A DNA stretch of 42,364 nucleotides, taken from contig NZ_AKZI01000034.1 in assembly GCF_000293785.1 (NCBI RefSeq), forward strand, positions 1-42,364, read 5' to 3'. The notes beneath the pieces were generated by a model that saw nothing but the letters and a program-made list of their open reading frames with translations, searched no databases and was not told where the DNA came from. A program made the translations under genes and the position numbers. Every line of letters begins with the position of its first letter. Positions within the stretch are counted from its first letter, which is position 1. Source of the stretch: Rhodovulum sp. PH10. Lineage in GTDB: Bacteria > Pseudomonadota > Alphaproteobacteria > Rhizobiales > Xanthobacteraceae. Shown piece by piece: positions 33,854 through 42,364 of the stretch.

Positions 33854-35125
33854 ATGACCACCGACGCCCGCAAGAAAGTGCTCGAGACGATCGATGCTCA
33901 CCGCGACGAGGCGGTGAAGTTTCTGCAGGAGATCGTCGCGATTCCGAGCGTCACCGGCGACGAGGGCAAGGTGCAGGCCCATCTCGGCGCCTATCTGAAG
34001 AAGCTCGGCCTCGAGGTCGACATGTGGGAGACCGACTGGGACGAGCTGCAGAAGCATCCCGGCTACATCCCGGTCACCCAAGGCTACGAGGGCCGGCCCA
34101 ACATCGTTGCCACCTGGAAGGGCACCGGCGGCGGAAAATCGCTGCTGCTCAACGGCCACACGGACGTGATTCCGGTCGGCAACGGCGAGGGCTGGAGCGA
34201 CGACCCGTGGTCGGCAAAGATCATCGACGGGCGGATCTACGGTCGCGGCTCGTGCGACATGAAGAGCGGCGTCGCCAGCCACATTCTCGCCGTGCAGTTC
34301 CTCAAGGCGGCGGGCGTGAAACTGAAGGGCGACGTGCTGATCGACATCGTGATCGACGAGGAGGTGTCGGGGCACGGCACGCTCGATACCGTGGCGCGCG
34401 GCTACCGGGCCGACGCCGGCATTTCGGGCGAGACCTCGAGCCTCGCGGTGCAGCCGGCCTGCATCGGCCGCATCTGGTTCGAGATCGAGATCCAGGGCAA
34501 GGCCGCCGGCATCCAGCGACGTTATCAGGGCGTGTCCGGCATCGAGCTCGGCTACAAGATCGTCAAGGCGGTGGAGGCGCTGGAGGCGCATCGCGTCGCC
34601 ACCGTGAAGCACCCGCTCTATCCGAAGCCGATCGACGCGCTGCCGTGCATGATCGGCGCCTTCCATTCGGGCAATTTCCCCTCGTCGTTCCCGGCGACCT
34701 GCCTGCTGAAGGGCAGCATGGCCACCGTGCCGACCGAGGACCACGAGGGCGTCAAGAAGAGCCTCGTCGAGGCGGTCGCCAAGGCGGCGGCGGAAGACCC
34801 GTGGATGAAGGATCATCCGCCGGTGGTGCGCTTCGTCGGCTACGATGCGCAGGCCTCCGAGATCGCCCACGACCATCCGATCGTGACGACGCTGTGCAAG
34901 AACTACGAGGAGATCACCGGCGAAAAGCCGGAGATCAGCGGCCGGCAGGGCGCCGCCGACACCCGCTTCCTCAATCTCTACGGCGAGACCCCGACCGTGA
35001 TCTTCGGCCCCGGCCAGACCGCGGTGATGCACTCCGACGACGAGTGGGTGTCGATCGACGACTATCTCACCGCCATCAAGGTGATGGCGCTCTCCATCTA
35101 CGACTGGTGCAACACCCCGAAGTGA
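33854..35125 (+). CDS. M20-family metallo-deacylase/peptidase (ArgE/DapE type)
   Basis: A 423-residue zinc hydrolase. Metal and catalytic residues are visible: LLNGHTDVIPVG (His, Asp), GRGSCDMKSG (bridging Asp), IDEEVSGHGT (catalytic and metal Glu) and a C-terminal MHSDDEW His. A dimerisation domain lies between. GGAAGGAAGAAG gives a very strong ribosome site. It follows dctM by about 46 nt and should be cotranscribed with the TRAP genes. It would remove an acyl group from an imported N-acyl amino acid, or cut a related amide. The substrate is unknown. Confidence 0.88.
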   Translation: MTTDARKKVLETIDAHRDEAVKFLQEIVAIPSVTGDEGKVQAHLGAYLKKLGLEVDMWETDWDELQKHPGYIPVTQGYEGRPNIVATWKGTGGGKSLLLNGHTDVIPVGNGEGWSDDPWSAKIIDGRIYGRGSCDMKSGVASHILAVQFLKAAGVKLKGDVLIDIVIDEEVSGHGTLDTVARGYRADAGISGETSSLAVQPACIGRIWFEIEIQGKAAGIQRRYQGVSGIELGYKIVKAVEALEAHRVATVKHPLYPKPIDALPCMIGAFHSGNFPSSFPATCLLKGSMATVPTEDHEGVKKSLVEAVAKAAAEDPWMKDHPPVVRFVGYDAQASEIAHDHPIVTTLCKNYEEITGEKPEISGRQGAADTRFLNLYGETPTVIFGPGQTAVMHSDDEWVSIDDYLTAIKVMALSIYDWCNTPK

Positions 35126-35139
35126 TCGTGCCGTCGGTG

Positions 35140-35165
35140 CCGGCCGCGGAAACGCCCGCGGCCGG
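35140..35165 (+). terminator. perfect 10-bp hairpin after the TRAP-M20 genes
   Basis: CCGGCCGCGG-aaacgc-CCGCGGCCGG forms a perfect stem with a 6-nt loop, 15 nt past the M20 stop. There is no T-run. It probably marks the end of the TRAP operon before the next promoter at 35236. Confidence 0.6.
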
Positions 35166-35235
35166 AGGCCGAAACCGTCGCCTCGCCCGTGCCGCGCTGC
35201 AGCGGAGGGCGGGGCGCGGAGCGGCACGAATATAG

Positions 35236-35264
35236 TTGTCCTATAAATAGGACCACCCTATGAT
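35236..35264 (+). promoter_or_regulatory. promoter of the PLP-enzyme operon with CTATAAATAG palindrome
   Basis: TTGTCC (35236-35241), an exact 17-nt spacer and TATGAT (35259-35264) form a good sigma-70 promoter. The perfect 7-bp inverted repeat GTCCTAT-aa-ATAGGAC (35238-35253) fills the spacer and overlaps the -35. It shares the core CTATAAATAG, with conserved outer GT/AC, with the palindrome at 30784. It lies 45 nt before the gene start. Confidence 0.78.
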
Positions 35265-35308
35265 CGGTTCCGACCCCCGAAGGCGGAACGAGACGGAAAA
35301 CCCTCGAC

Positions 35309-36795
<1,487 letters not shown>

Positions 36796-36799
<4 letters not shown>

Positions 36800-37755
36800 C
36801 CGTGGTTCGACCCTACGACACGTTGCGCAAGGATTTGGCCGAGCGCGATCGCAGCCTGCGCGAGAAGGTGATGACGCTCGAGGAGGCGGCCGCGCTGGTT
36901 CACGACGGCGATACCGTCGGCATCGGCGGCTGCACCATGTCGCGCACGCCGATGGGCATGATCTGGGCGCTGATCAGGGCCGGCCGCAAGCGGCTGTCGT
37001 GCTCGCGCAGCATCATGTCGAGCGACGGCGACTGGCTGATCGGCTCGGGCGCGAGTGATCACGTCCTCACCAGCTGGTTCAGCCAGTCGATCCTGTTCGG
37101 CATCTCCAAGGTGATGCGCCACAATGTCGAGAACGGCACGGCGCGCTTCGAGGAGTGGAGCCACATGGGCGTCGGCATGCGGTTCCGTGCCGGCGCGATG
37201 GGCGTGCCGTTCGTGCCGGTGCGCTCGATGCTCGGCTCCGGCGTCGCCGGCGAGCTCGCCGCCGTGAAGGAGATGGACTGCCCGTTCACCGGCGAGAAGC
37301 TCTTGCTGGTGCCGGCGCTCAACCCGAAGGTCGCGCTCATTCACGTGCAGCGCTGCGACGCCTACGGCAACGCGCAGATCGACGGACTGCAGTTCATGGA
37401 CATCGATCTCGCGATGGCCGCCGACCGGGTGATCCTCACGACCGAGCGGATCGTCTCCAACGATCAGATCCGCCGCGCGCCGGACCACACCAAGATTCCG
37501 TTCTTCACGGTCGATGCCGTGGTCGAGCTGCCGTTCGGCTGCGCACCGCACGAGTGCTACGGCGTCTACGAGCCGATGCTCGATCACATGCGTTATTACG
37601 TGGGTCTGGTGAACAAGGACCCCGTGAACGGCATGAAGGAGTATCTCGACCGCTTCGTCTACGGGCCGAAATCGTGGGTCGAGTATCTCGGCCTGATCGG
37701 CATCGATCACGTGCTCGCGGCCGCGCGCGCAGGGGAGTCGATCTATGACGCCTGA
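36796..37755 (+). CDS. CoA-transferase subunit A, glutaconate CoA-transferase type
   Basis: A 319-residue class I CoA-transferase alpha subunit. Length and motifs fit GctA (about 320 residues): VHDGDTVGIGGCTMSRTP, GVPFVPVRSMLGSG, KVALIHVQRCDAYGNAQIDG and ERIVSNDQIRRAPDHTKIP followed by FGCAPHECYGVYE. Its start overlaps the PLP-enzyme stop by 4 bp, and its end overlaps subunit B by 11 bp, so the pair is tightly coupled. It would transfer CoA to a dicarboxylic or keto acid; the IpdAB ring-opening hydrolases are relatives and cannot be excluded. Confidence 0.88.
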
Positions 37756-38548
37756 CACCAAGACCGCCGCAAAGCCCGCCACCGATCCCAAGGGCTACAC
37801 CGCCAACGAGCTGTTGGCGATCCTCAGCGCGCGTCAGCTGAAGGAAGGGCAGGTGGTGTTCGCCGGCGTCGGCGTTCCGCTGCTCGCCGCGACGCTCGCC
37901 CAGCGGCTCGGCTGCCCGGGCCTCACCATCCTGTTCGAGGGCGGCGTGGTCGGCGCCTTCATCGAGCCCGGCAAGCTGCCGCCCTCCACCAACGACCAGC
38001 GCTGCACCCGCCGCGCCAACATGGTGCTCGGCAGCGCCGACGTGCTCTTGCTGCTGCAGCGTGGTTACGTCGATGTCGGCTTCATGGGCGGCGCGCAGAT
38101 CGACCAGTACGGCAATCTGAACTCGTCCTTCATCGGCGATCCGAAGAACCCGAAGACGCGGCTGCCCGGCACCGGCGGCGGCAACGACATCTCGAGCCTC
38201 ACCGACATGATCGTCGCGATGAAGCACGAGAAGCGCCGCTTCGTCGAGAACGTCGATTTCGTCACCAGCCCCGGCTGGCTCTCCGGCGGCACGTCACGGC
38301 GCGAGGCGGGCCTCACGCACGGCGGCATGTTCCGCGTGGTGACGGAGCTCGCGGTGTTCGGCTTCGACGAGAAGACCCGCCGGATGAAGCCGCTCGCGCT
38401 CAATCCCGGCGTCACCCGCGAGGAGCTGCAGGACAACACCGGCTTCCGCCTCGATTTCGACCCCGACCTCGGCACCACCGACCCCCCCAGCGAGCGCGAG
38501 CTGTCCACGTTGCGGATGCTCGATCCCGAGCGACTGTTCATCGCCTGA
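37745..38548 (+). CDS. CoA-transferase subunit B, glutaconate CoA-transferase type
   Basis: A 267-residue beta subunit, matching GctB length (about 266). The likely catalytic glutamate is Glu65 in LTILFEGGVVGA, the equivalent of the ENG/ESG motif that carries the CoA thioester in the family. Further blocks are VDVGFMGGAQIDQYGNLNSSFIG and GTGGGNDISSL. A conserved glutamate argues for true CoA transfer and not only hydrolysis. It is 30 nt before the LLM gene. Confidence 0.88.
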   Translation: MTPDTKTAAKPATDPKGYTANELLAILSARQLKEGQVVFAGVGVPLLAATLAQRLGCPGLTILFEGGVVGAFIEPGKLPPSTNDQRCTRRANMVLGSADVLLLLQRGYVDVGFMGGAQIDQYGNLNSSFIGDPKNPKTRLPGTGGGNDISSLTDMIVAMKHEKRRFVENVDFVTSPGWLSGGTSRREAGLTHGGMFRVVTELAVFGFDEKTRRMKPLALNPGVTREELQDNTGFRLDFDPDLGTTDPPSERELSTLRMLDPERLFIA

Positions 38549-38578
38549 TCGCGCGACGCTCACAACAGGAGACATTGG

Positions 38579-39526
38579 ATGACCCAGTTGAGCGGAACCT
38601 TCGGGATCGCCGCCCGTAACTTCACCGCCTATCCCGACATGCCGGACGTGCACCAGCTGGTCGACTACGGCGTGAAGATGGAGGAGCTCGGCTTCGACTC
38701 TCTGTGGGTGTGGGATCACATCCTGCTCGGCGTCGACCCCAACTTCCCGATCATCGACTCGCTGACGCTGCTCACCGCGATCGCCGCGCGCACCAAGAAG
38801 ATCAAGCTCGGCACCGGCATCCTGGTGCTGCCGCTGCGCAACCCGGTGACGCTGGCGAAGCAGCTCTCCAGCATGGATCTGCTGTCGGACGGCCGCCTGG
38901 TGATGGGCATGGCGTCCGGCTGGTACAAGCGCGAGTTCGACGCGGTCGGCGTGCCGTTCGAGAAGCGCGGCAAGATCATGGACGAGAACCTCGAGCTGCT
39001 CGAGAAGTTCTGGACCGAGGACATGGTCAAGGGCGAGTGGATGTATCACAAGATCCCCGCCGGCGTGATGTATCCGAAGCCGAGCCGCAAGGTGCCGATC
39101 CTGATCGGCGGCTATGTCGACCGCGTGCTCAAGCGGGCGGCGCTCAACGGCGACGGCTGGCTGACCTATTTCTATCGCCCCGAGAGCTTCAAGACGTCGT
39201 GGGCAAAGATCCGCAATTTCGCCAAGGAAGGCGGCAAGGATCCGGACACGCTGCTCAACGCCGCGCAGCTGCCGATCCGCATCGGCAAGTCGCGCGCCGA
39301 GGTCGAGAGCGGCATGATGGAGTGGCTCGGCAAGGAGTGGGACTACGCCTCCTGGAGCGAGTCGACCAAGGACAGCGCCATTCTCGGCAATGTCGACGAG
39401 TGCGTCGCGCAGCTGAAGGAGCACATCGCCGCCGGTGTGCAGAAGCTGATCTTCGTGCCGTATCGCTACGAGATGGAGCAGATCGAGATCATCGCCCGCG
39501 AGATCATTCCGCGCCTCAAGGCGTGA
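38579..39526 (+). CDS. LLM-class oxidoreductase, probable F420-dependent
   Basis: A 315-residue luciferase-like TIM-barrel enzyme. Family features are GVKMEELGFDSLWVWDH (second strand and helix), LGTGILVLPLRNPVTLAKQ, MGMASGWYKREFDAVGVPF and VPILIGGYVDRVLKRAA. This subgroup often uses F420; others use FMN. The F420 reading rests on fbiC, fno and cofC under the same kind of palindrome. AGGAGA lies before the ATG. It probably reduces or oxidises an intermediate made by the PLP enzyme or CoA-transferase. Neither substrate nor direction is known. Confidence 0.85.
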   Translation: MTQLSGTFGIAARNFTAYPDMPDVHQLVDYGVKMEELGFDSLWVWDHILLGVDPNFPIIDSLTLLTAIAARTKKIKLGTGILVLPLRNPVTLAKQLSSMDLLSDGRLVMGMASGWYKREFDAVGVPFEKRGKIMDENLELLEKFWTEDMVKGEWMYHKIPAGVMYPKPSRKVPILIGGYVDRVLKRAALNGDGWLTYFYRPESFKTSWAKIRNFAKEGGKDPDTLLNAAQLPIRIGKSRAEVESGMMEWLGKEWDYASWSESTKDSAILGNVDECVAQLKEHIAAGVQKLIFVPYRYEMEQIEIIAREIIPRLKA

Positions 39527-39573
39527 GGCGCACGCTCCCGGCACTCCGCCGAGAAAGGCCGCAAGGCACCCCC

Positions 39574-40938
39574 ATGGTGAGCGTGTTCGATCTGTTCAAG
39601 ATCGGCATCGGGCCGTCGTCGTCACACACGACCGGCCCGATGCGGGCGGCCGCCGCGTTCCGCGGCGCGCTGCTGCATCATCCGCGGCAGGACGCCGTGA
39701 CGCGGGTGCGGGCGACGCTGTTCGGCTCGCTCGCCTGGACCGGCAAGGGCCACGCCTCCGACAAGGCGGTGGCGCTCGGGCTCGCCGGCTGGCTGCCCGA
39801 GACGGTCGACCCGGACGCGGTCGGCGAGCTGATAACGGCGATCGCCCGCACCGGGCGGCTCGTCCTGGAAGGCGAGCGGACGGTCGCCTTCGCGCCCGAC
39901 ACCGACATCGTGTTCGACCTCGAGAACACGCTGCCGCGCCATCCCAACGCGATGGCCTTCGCGGCGCTCGCCGGTGACGAGATTCTGCTCGAGGAGACCT
40001 GGTACTCGATCGGCGGCGGCTTCGTCGTGCGCGACGGCGAGGAGGTGGACGTCCACTCCAAGGCGGCGCTGATGCCGCGCTGGCGCAGCGCGAACGAGCT
40101 TCTGGCGCTGTGCGAGGTGAACTCCTGCAGCATCGCCGAGCTGGTCTTCGCCGACGAGTGCGCGCTGCGGCCGCGCGAGGAGGTGGAGGCAGGCCTCGAT
40201 CGGCTGATCGCGGTGATGTTCGAATCGATCGAGCGCGGCATGCGGGCGACCGGCAAGCTGCCCGGGAGCCTCGGCGTGCAGCGGCGCGCCCGCGTGCTGC
40301 TCGAGCGGCTCGACCGCACGCGGCTCGACAACAAGCGCGCGCCGCACGACGTGTTCGAGTACGTCAATGTCTACGCGATCGCCGTCAACGAGGAGAACGC
40401 CGCGGGCGGCCGCATCGTCACCGCGCCGACCAACGGGGCGGCGGGCGTCGTCCCGGCGGTGATGAAGTACTTTCGTGATCACTGTCCGGACGGATCGGCG
40501 GAGGGCTTGCGCACCTTCGTGCTGACGGCGGCGGCGATCGGCGCGCTGTGCAAGACCAACGCCTCGATCTCGGGGGCCGAGATCGGCTGCCAGGGCGAGG
40601 TCGGCGTCGCCTGCGCGATGGCCGCGGCGGGGCTCACCGCGGCGCTCGGCGGCTCCGACCGGCAGGTCGAGAACGCCGCCGAGATCGGCATCGAGCATCA
40701 CCTCGGCATGACCTGCGACCCGGTCGGCGGGCTCGTTCAGATCCCGTGCATCGAACGAAACGCCTTCGGCGCGGTGAAGGCGATCAACGCCGCCTCGCTG
40801 GCGCTGCGCGGCGACGGCGAGCACGTCGTCACCCTCGACGAGGCGATCGAGACGATGCGCCAGACCGGCGTCGACATGCAGTCGAAATACAAGGAAACGT
40901 CGCGCGGCGGCCTCGCCGTCAACGTGCGCAACTGCTGA
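39574..40938 (+). CDS. sdaA: L-serine ammonia-lyase (iron-sulfur type)
   Basis: A 454-residue single-chain L-serine dehydratase that turns L-serine to pyruvate and ammonia with a 4Fe-4S cluster. The N-terminus reads [20 protein letters not shown]. The alpha domain shows [14 protein letters not shown], then cysteines in [21 protein letters not shown] and [19 protein letters not shown] that ligate the cluster. The C-terminal [10 protein letters not shown] holds the family's tail cysteine. It follows the LLM gene by 47 nt in the same direction and may be the last gene of the operon, or a housekeeping gene reached by read-through. Confidence 0.93.
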   Translation: MVSVFDLFKIGIGPSSSHTTGPMRAAAAFRGALLHHPRQDAVTRVRATLFGSLAWTGKGHASDKAVALGLAGWLPETVDPDAVGELITAIARTGRLVLEGERTVAFAPDTDIVFDLENTLPRHPNAMAFAALAGDEILLEETWYSIGGGFVVRDGEEVDVHSKAALMPRWRSANELLALCEVNSCSIAELVFADECALRPREEVEAGLDRLIAVMFESIERGMRATGKLPGSLGVQRRARVLLERLDRTRLDNKRAPHDVFEYVNVYAIAVNEENAAGGRIVTAPTNGAAGVVPAVMKYFRDHCPDGSAEGLRTFVLTAAAIGALCKTNASISGAEIGCQGEVGVACAMAAAGLTAALGGSDRQVENAAEIGIEHHLGMTCDPVGGLVQIPCIERNAFGAVKAINAASLALRGDGEHVVTLDEAIETMRQTGVDMQSKYKETSRGGLAVNVRNC

Positions 40939-40991
40939 GGCGAGGGAGCGCGGGAAAGCGCGACGGCCGATCGAGCGGCGCGCCGCACCGG

Positions 40992-41038
40992 CCTCGTCCG
41001 TCGAGACGCACGCGGGCGGAGCGCTGCTCGGGACGAGG
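40992..41038. repeat. 47-bp dispersed palindromic repeat, copy 3
   Basis: The outer stem CCTCGTCC/GGACGAGG is perfect. The inner arms are changed (CACGCG/GGAGCG), so pairing there is weaker than in copies 1 and 2. It lies between the convergent sdaA and fliP genes. Confidence 0.75.
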
Positions 41039-41068
41039 TCGTCGGCCCCTGCCGTGTCGGCGTGAGAG

Positions 41069-41839
41069 TCACCCGCCGCCGTAGCTCTGCACCAGACTGC
41101 CGGCGACCAGGCTCCAGCCGTCCACCAGCACGAAGAAGATCAGCTTGAACGGCAGCGAGATCACCGCCGGCGGCAGCATCATCATGCCCATCGACATCAG
41201 CACCGAGGCGACGACGAGGTCGATGATGAGAAACGGCAGGAACAACAGGAAGCCGATCTCGAACGCCCGCCGCAGCTCCGAGATCATGAAGGCCGGCACC
41301 AGGATGCGCAGCGACAGGTCGGCGGGCGTCGGCGGCGCGGGCTCGCGCGCCATGTCGACGAACAGTTTCAAGTCCTTCTCGCGCACGTTCTTCAGCATGA
41401 AGGCGCGGAACGGCTCCGAGGAGCGCTGAAACGCCTGCTCGGCGGTGATCTCGTTGTTCATCAGCGGGCGCACGCCGACGTCGTAGGCCTGCTGGAAGGC
41501 GGGGCCCATCACGAAGGCGGTGAGGAAGAGCGCGAGCGAGATGATCACGGTGTTGGGCGGCGCCGTCGCGGTGCCGAGCGCGGTGCGCAGCAGCGACAGC
41601 ACCACCACGATCCGGGTGAACGAGGTCACCATGATCAGGATCGAGGGCGCGAGCGACAGCACCGTCAGAAGCGCGATCAGCTGGATCACGCGCTCGGTGA
41701 GGTCGCCCCCCTGGCCGAAATTGATGCTGATGTCCTGCGCGAGCGCAGGCCCGGCCTGAACGAGGCCGAGCAGAGCGAGAACGACACCGGCCGCCACCGT
41801 CGCGAGACGAACGCGGCGGCCGATCGCCTTTTGCGTCAC
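41069..41839 (-). CDS. fliP: flagellar type III export protein FliP
   Basis: A 256-residue core subunit of the flagellar export gate. It starts with a cleavable signal-like segment (LATVAAGVVLALLGLVQAGP, ending near ALAQ). Conserved FliP blocks follow: LSLAPSILIMVTSFTRIVVV, LRTALGTATAPPNTVIISLA, RPFRAFM-like FMLKNVREKDL and LVASVLMSMGMMMLPP. It begins with GTG overlapping the fliO stop by 4 bp (GTGA), so the two genes are coupled. Confidence 0.96.
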   Translation of the reverse strand: MTQKAIGRRVRLATVAAGVVLALLGLVQAGPALAQDISINFGQGGDLTERVIQLIALLTVLSLAPSILIMVTSFTRIVVVLSLLRTALGTATAPPNTVIISLALFLTAFVMGPAFQQAYDVGVRPLMNNEITAEQAFQRSSEPFRAFMLKNVREKDLKLFVDMAREPAPPTPADLSLRILVPAFMISELRRAFEIGFLLFLPFLIIDLVVASVLMSMGMMMLPPAVISLPFKLIFFVLVDGWSLVAGSLVQSYGGG

Positions 41840-42364
41840 GATTTTCCGGGCGCGCGGCCGAGCAGGTTCGCCATCTCTTCCTCCAAACTCTCGTAGGGGG
41901 ATTTGGCGGGTGCCTCCTCCGCGGGTTTCTGGTCGTGATCGGCGGGCGGCGCGGCGGCGGGCCCGCTCGCGGAGCCGTCGACGGTCGCCGTCGGCTCCGG
42001 CGCGGACGACGGCGCATCGGCCGGCCGCTCGGGCGGCGCCTCGAGCGACGCCAGGGCCGAGGCGAAGGCCGACGCCGACGCTTCGTCGTCCGGCTCGGCG
42101 GCGTGGGCGGGCGTCTCGGCGGCGTGGGCGGCCGCTTGCGGCGCGGCTGCTTGTTGCGTGGCCGCTTGCGGCGCCGCCTCGGCGGTCGCCGGCTCGGGGC
42201 GGGCGCTCGGCGTCGTGCGCGGGCTGGTGCGGCTCAGAAAGTTGCGGTCGAGCAGCGACGAGCGCTCGCCGGGCGTGCGCAGGCCGCGCGACAGGCGCGG
42301 CGGGGCGGGCGGCGGCACCGGCGGGGCAGGGGCGGGTTCGGGCGCTGCGGCCGCGTTCTCCCCG
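41836..42364 (-). CDS. fliO: flagellar protein FliO, C-terminal part (runs off the window)
   Basis: The frame is open to the window edge, so the N-terminal membrane segment is not seen. The visible 175 residues are a low-complexity Ala/Pro/Glu-rich tail, including RGLRTPGERSSLLDRNFLS, and end in a conserved-looking YESLEEEMANLLGRAPGKS. Direct coupling to fliP and this rhizobial-style long acidic tail support FliO. The assignment is mostly by context. Confidence 0.75.
   Translation of the reverse strand, partial: GENAAAAPEPAPAPPVPPPAPPRLSRGLRTPGERSSLLDRNFLSRTSPRTTPSARPEPATAEAAPQAATQQAAAPQAAAHAAETPAHAAEPDDEASASAFASALASLEAPPERPADAPSSAPEPTATVDGSASGPAAAPPADHDQKPAEEAPAKSPYESLEEEMANLLGRAPGKS

Overview
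The window is GC-rich DNA from what is most likely an alphaproteobacterium of the Hyphomicrobiales (a Rhodoplanes/Rhodopseudomonas-like lineage is plausible but not proven). The evidence is an HWE-type histidine kinase, a flagellar fliO-fliP pair, DctPQM TRAP and Liv-type ABC transporters, and Rhizobiales-style palindromic intergenic repeats. No RNA gene, CRISPR array, insertion sequence or phage gene was seen.

Layout. (1) 1-4463: a CDP-sugar type epimerase (-) and a divergent three-PAS HWE histidine kinase whose N-terminus is encoded by an 18-bp tandem repeat. (2) 4813-15919: a nicotinate catabolic cluster. A NicAB-like dehydrogenase (2Fe-2S protein plus molybdopterin subunit fused to a triheme cytochrome) is followed by a 6-hydroxynicotinate reductase homologue, a UPF0280 protein, two tandem PF06684 proteins, a MarR regulator, an enamidase (-) and a ferredoxin-NADP reductase. 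This joins an aerobic first step, as in Pseudomonas putida NicAB, to the reductive steps known from Eubacterium barkeri. (3) 16060-21675: a small nucleotidyltransferase-like gene and a Liv-type ABC importer (livF, livG, fused livH-livM, binding protein) on the minus strand. A palindrome GTTAG-N4-CTAAC sits at promoters of nicA, hnr and the fpr/enamidase divergent region, with a degenerate copy before the ABC binding protein. I infer one MarR-controlled regulon of uptake plus degradation.

(4) 22163-25752: a sodium:solute symporter, a divergent LysR regulator and a solitary pxpB. (5) 25913-40938: a GntR/UTRA regulator, then a minus-strand F420 operon (FO synthase fbiC, F420:NADP reductase, cofC) divergent from a TRAP transporter, an M20 deacylase, a PLP enzyme, a glutaconate-type CoA-transferase pair, an F420-type LLM oxidoreductase and an L-serine ammonia-lyase. 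A second palindrome, GTnCTATAAATAGnAC, overlaps both main promoters of this block. I infer that part of F420 synthesis is induced together with a catabolic pathway that uses F420; its substrate cannot be read from the sequence. (6) 41069-42364: fliP and the partial fliO.
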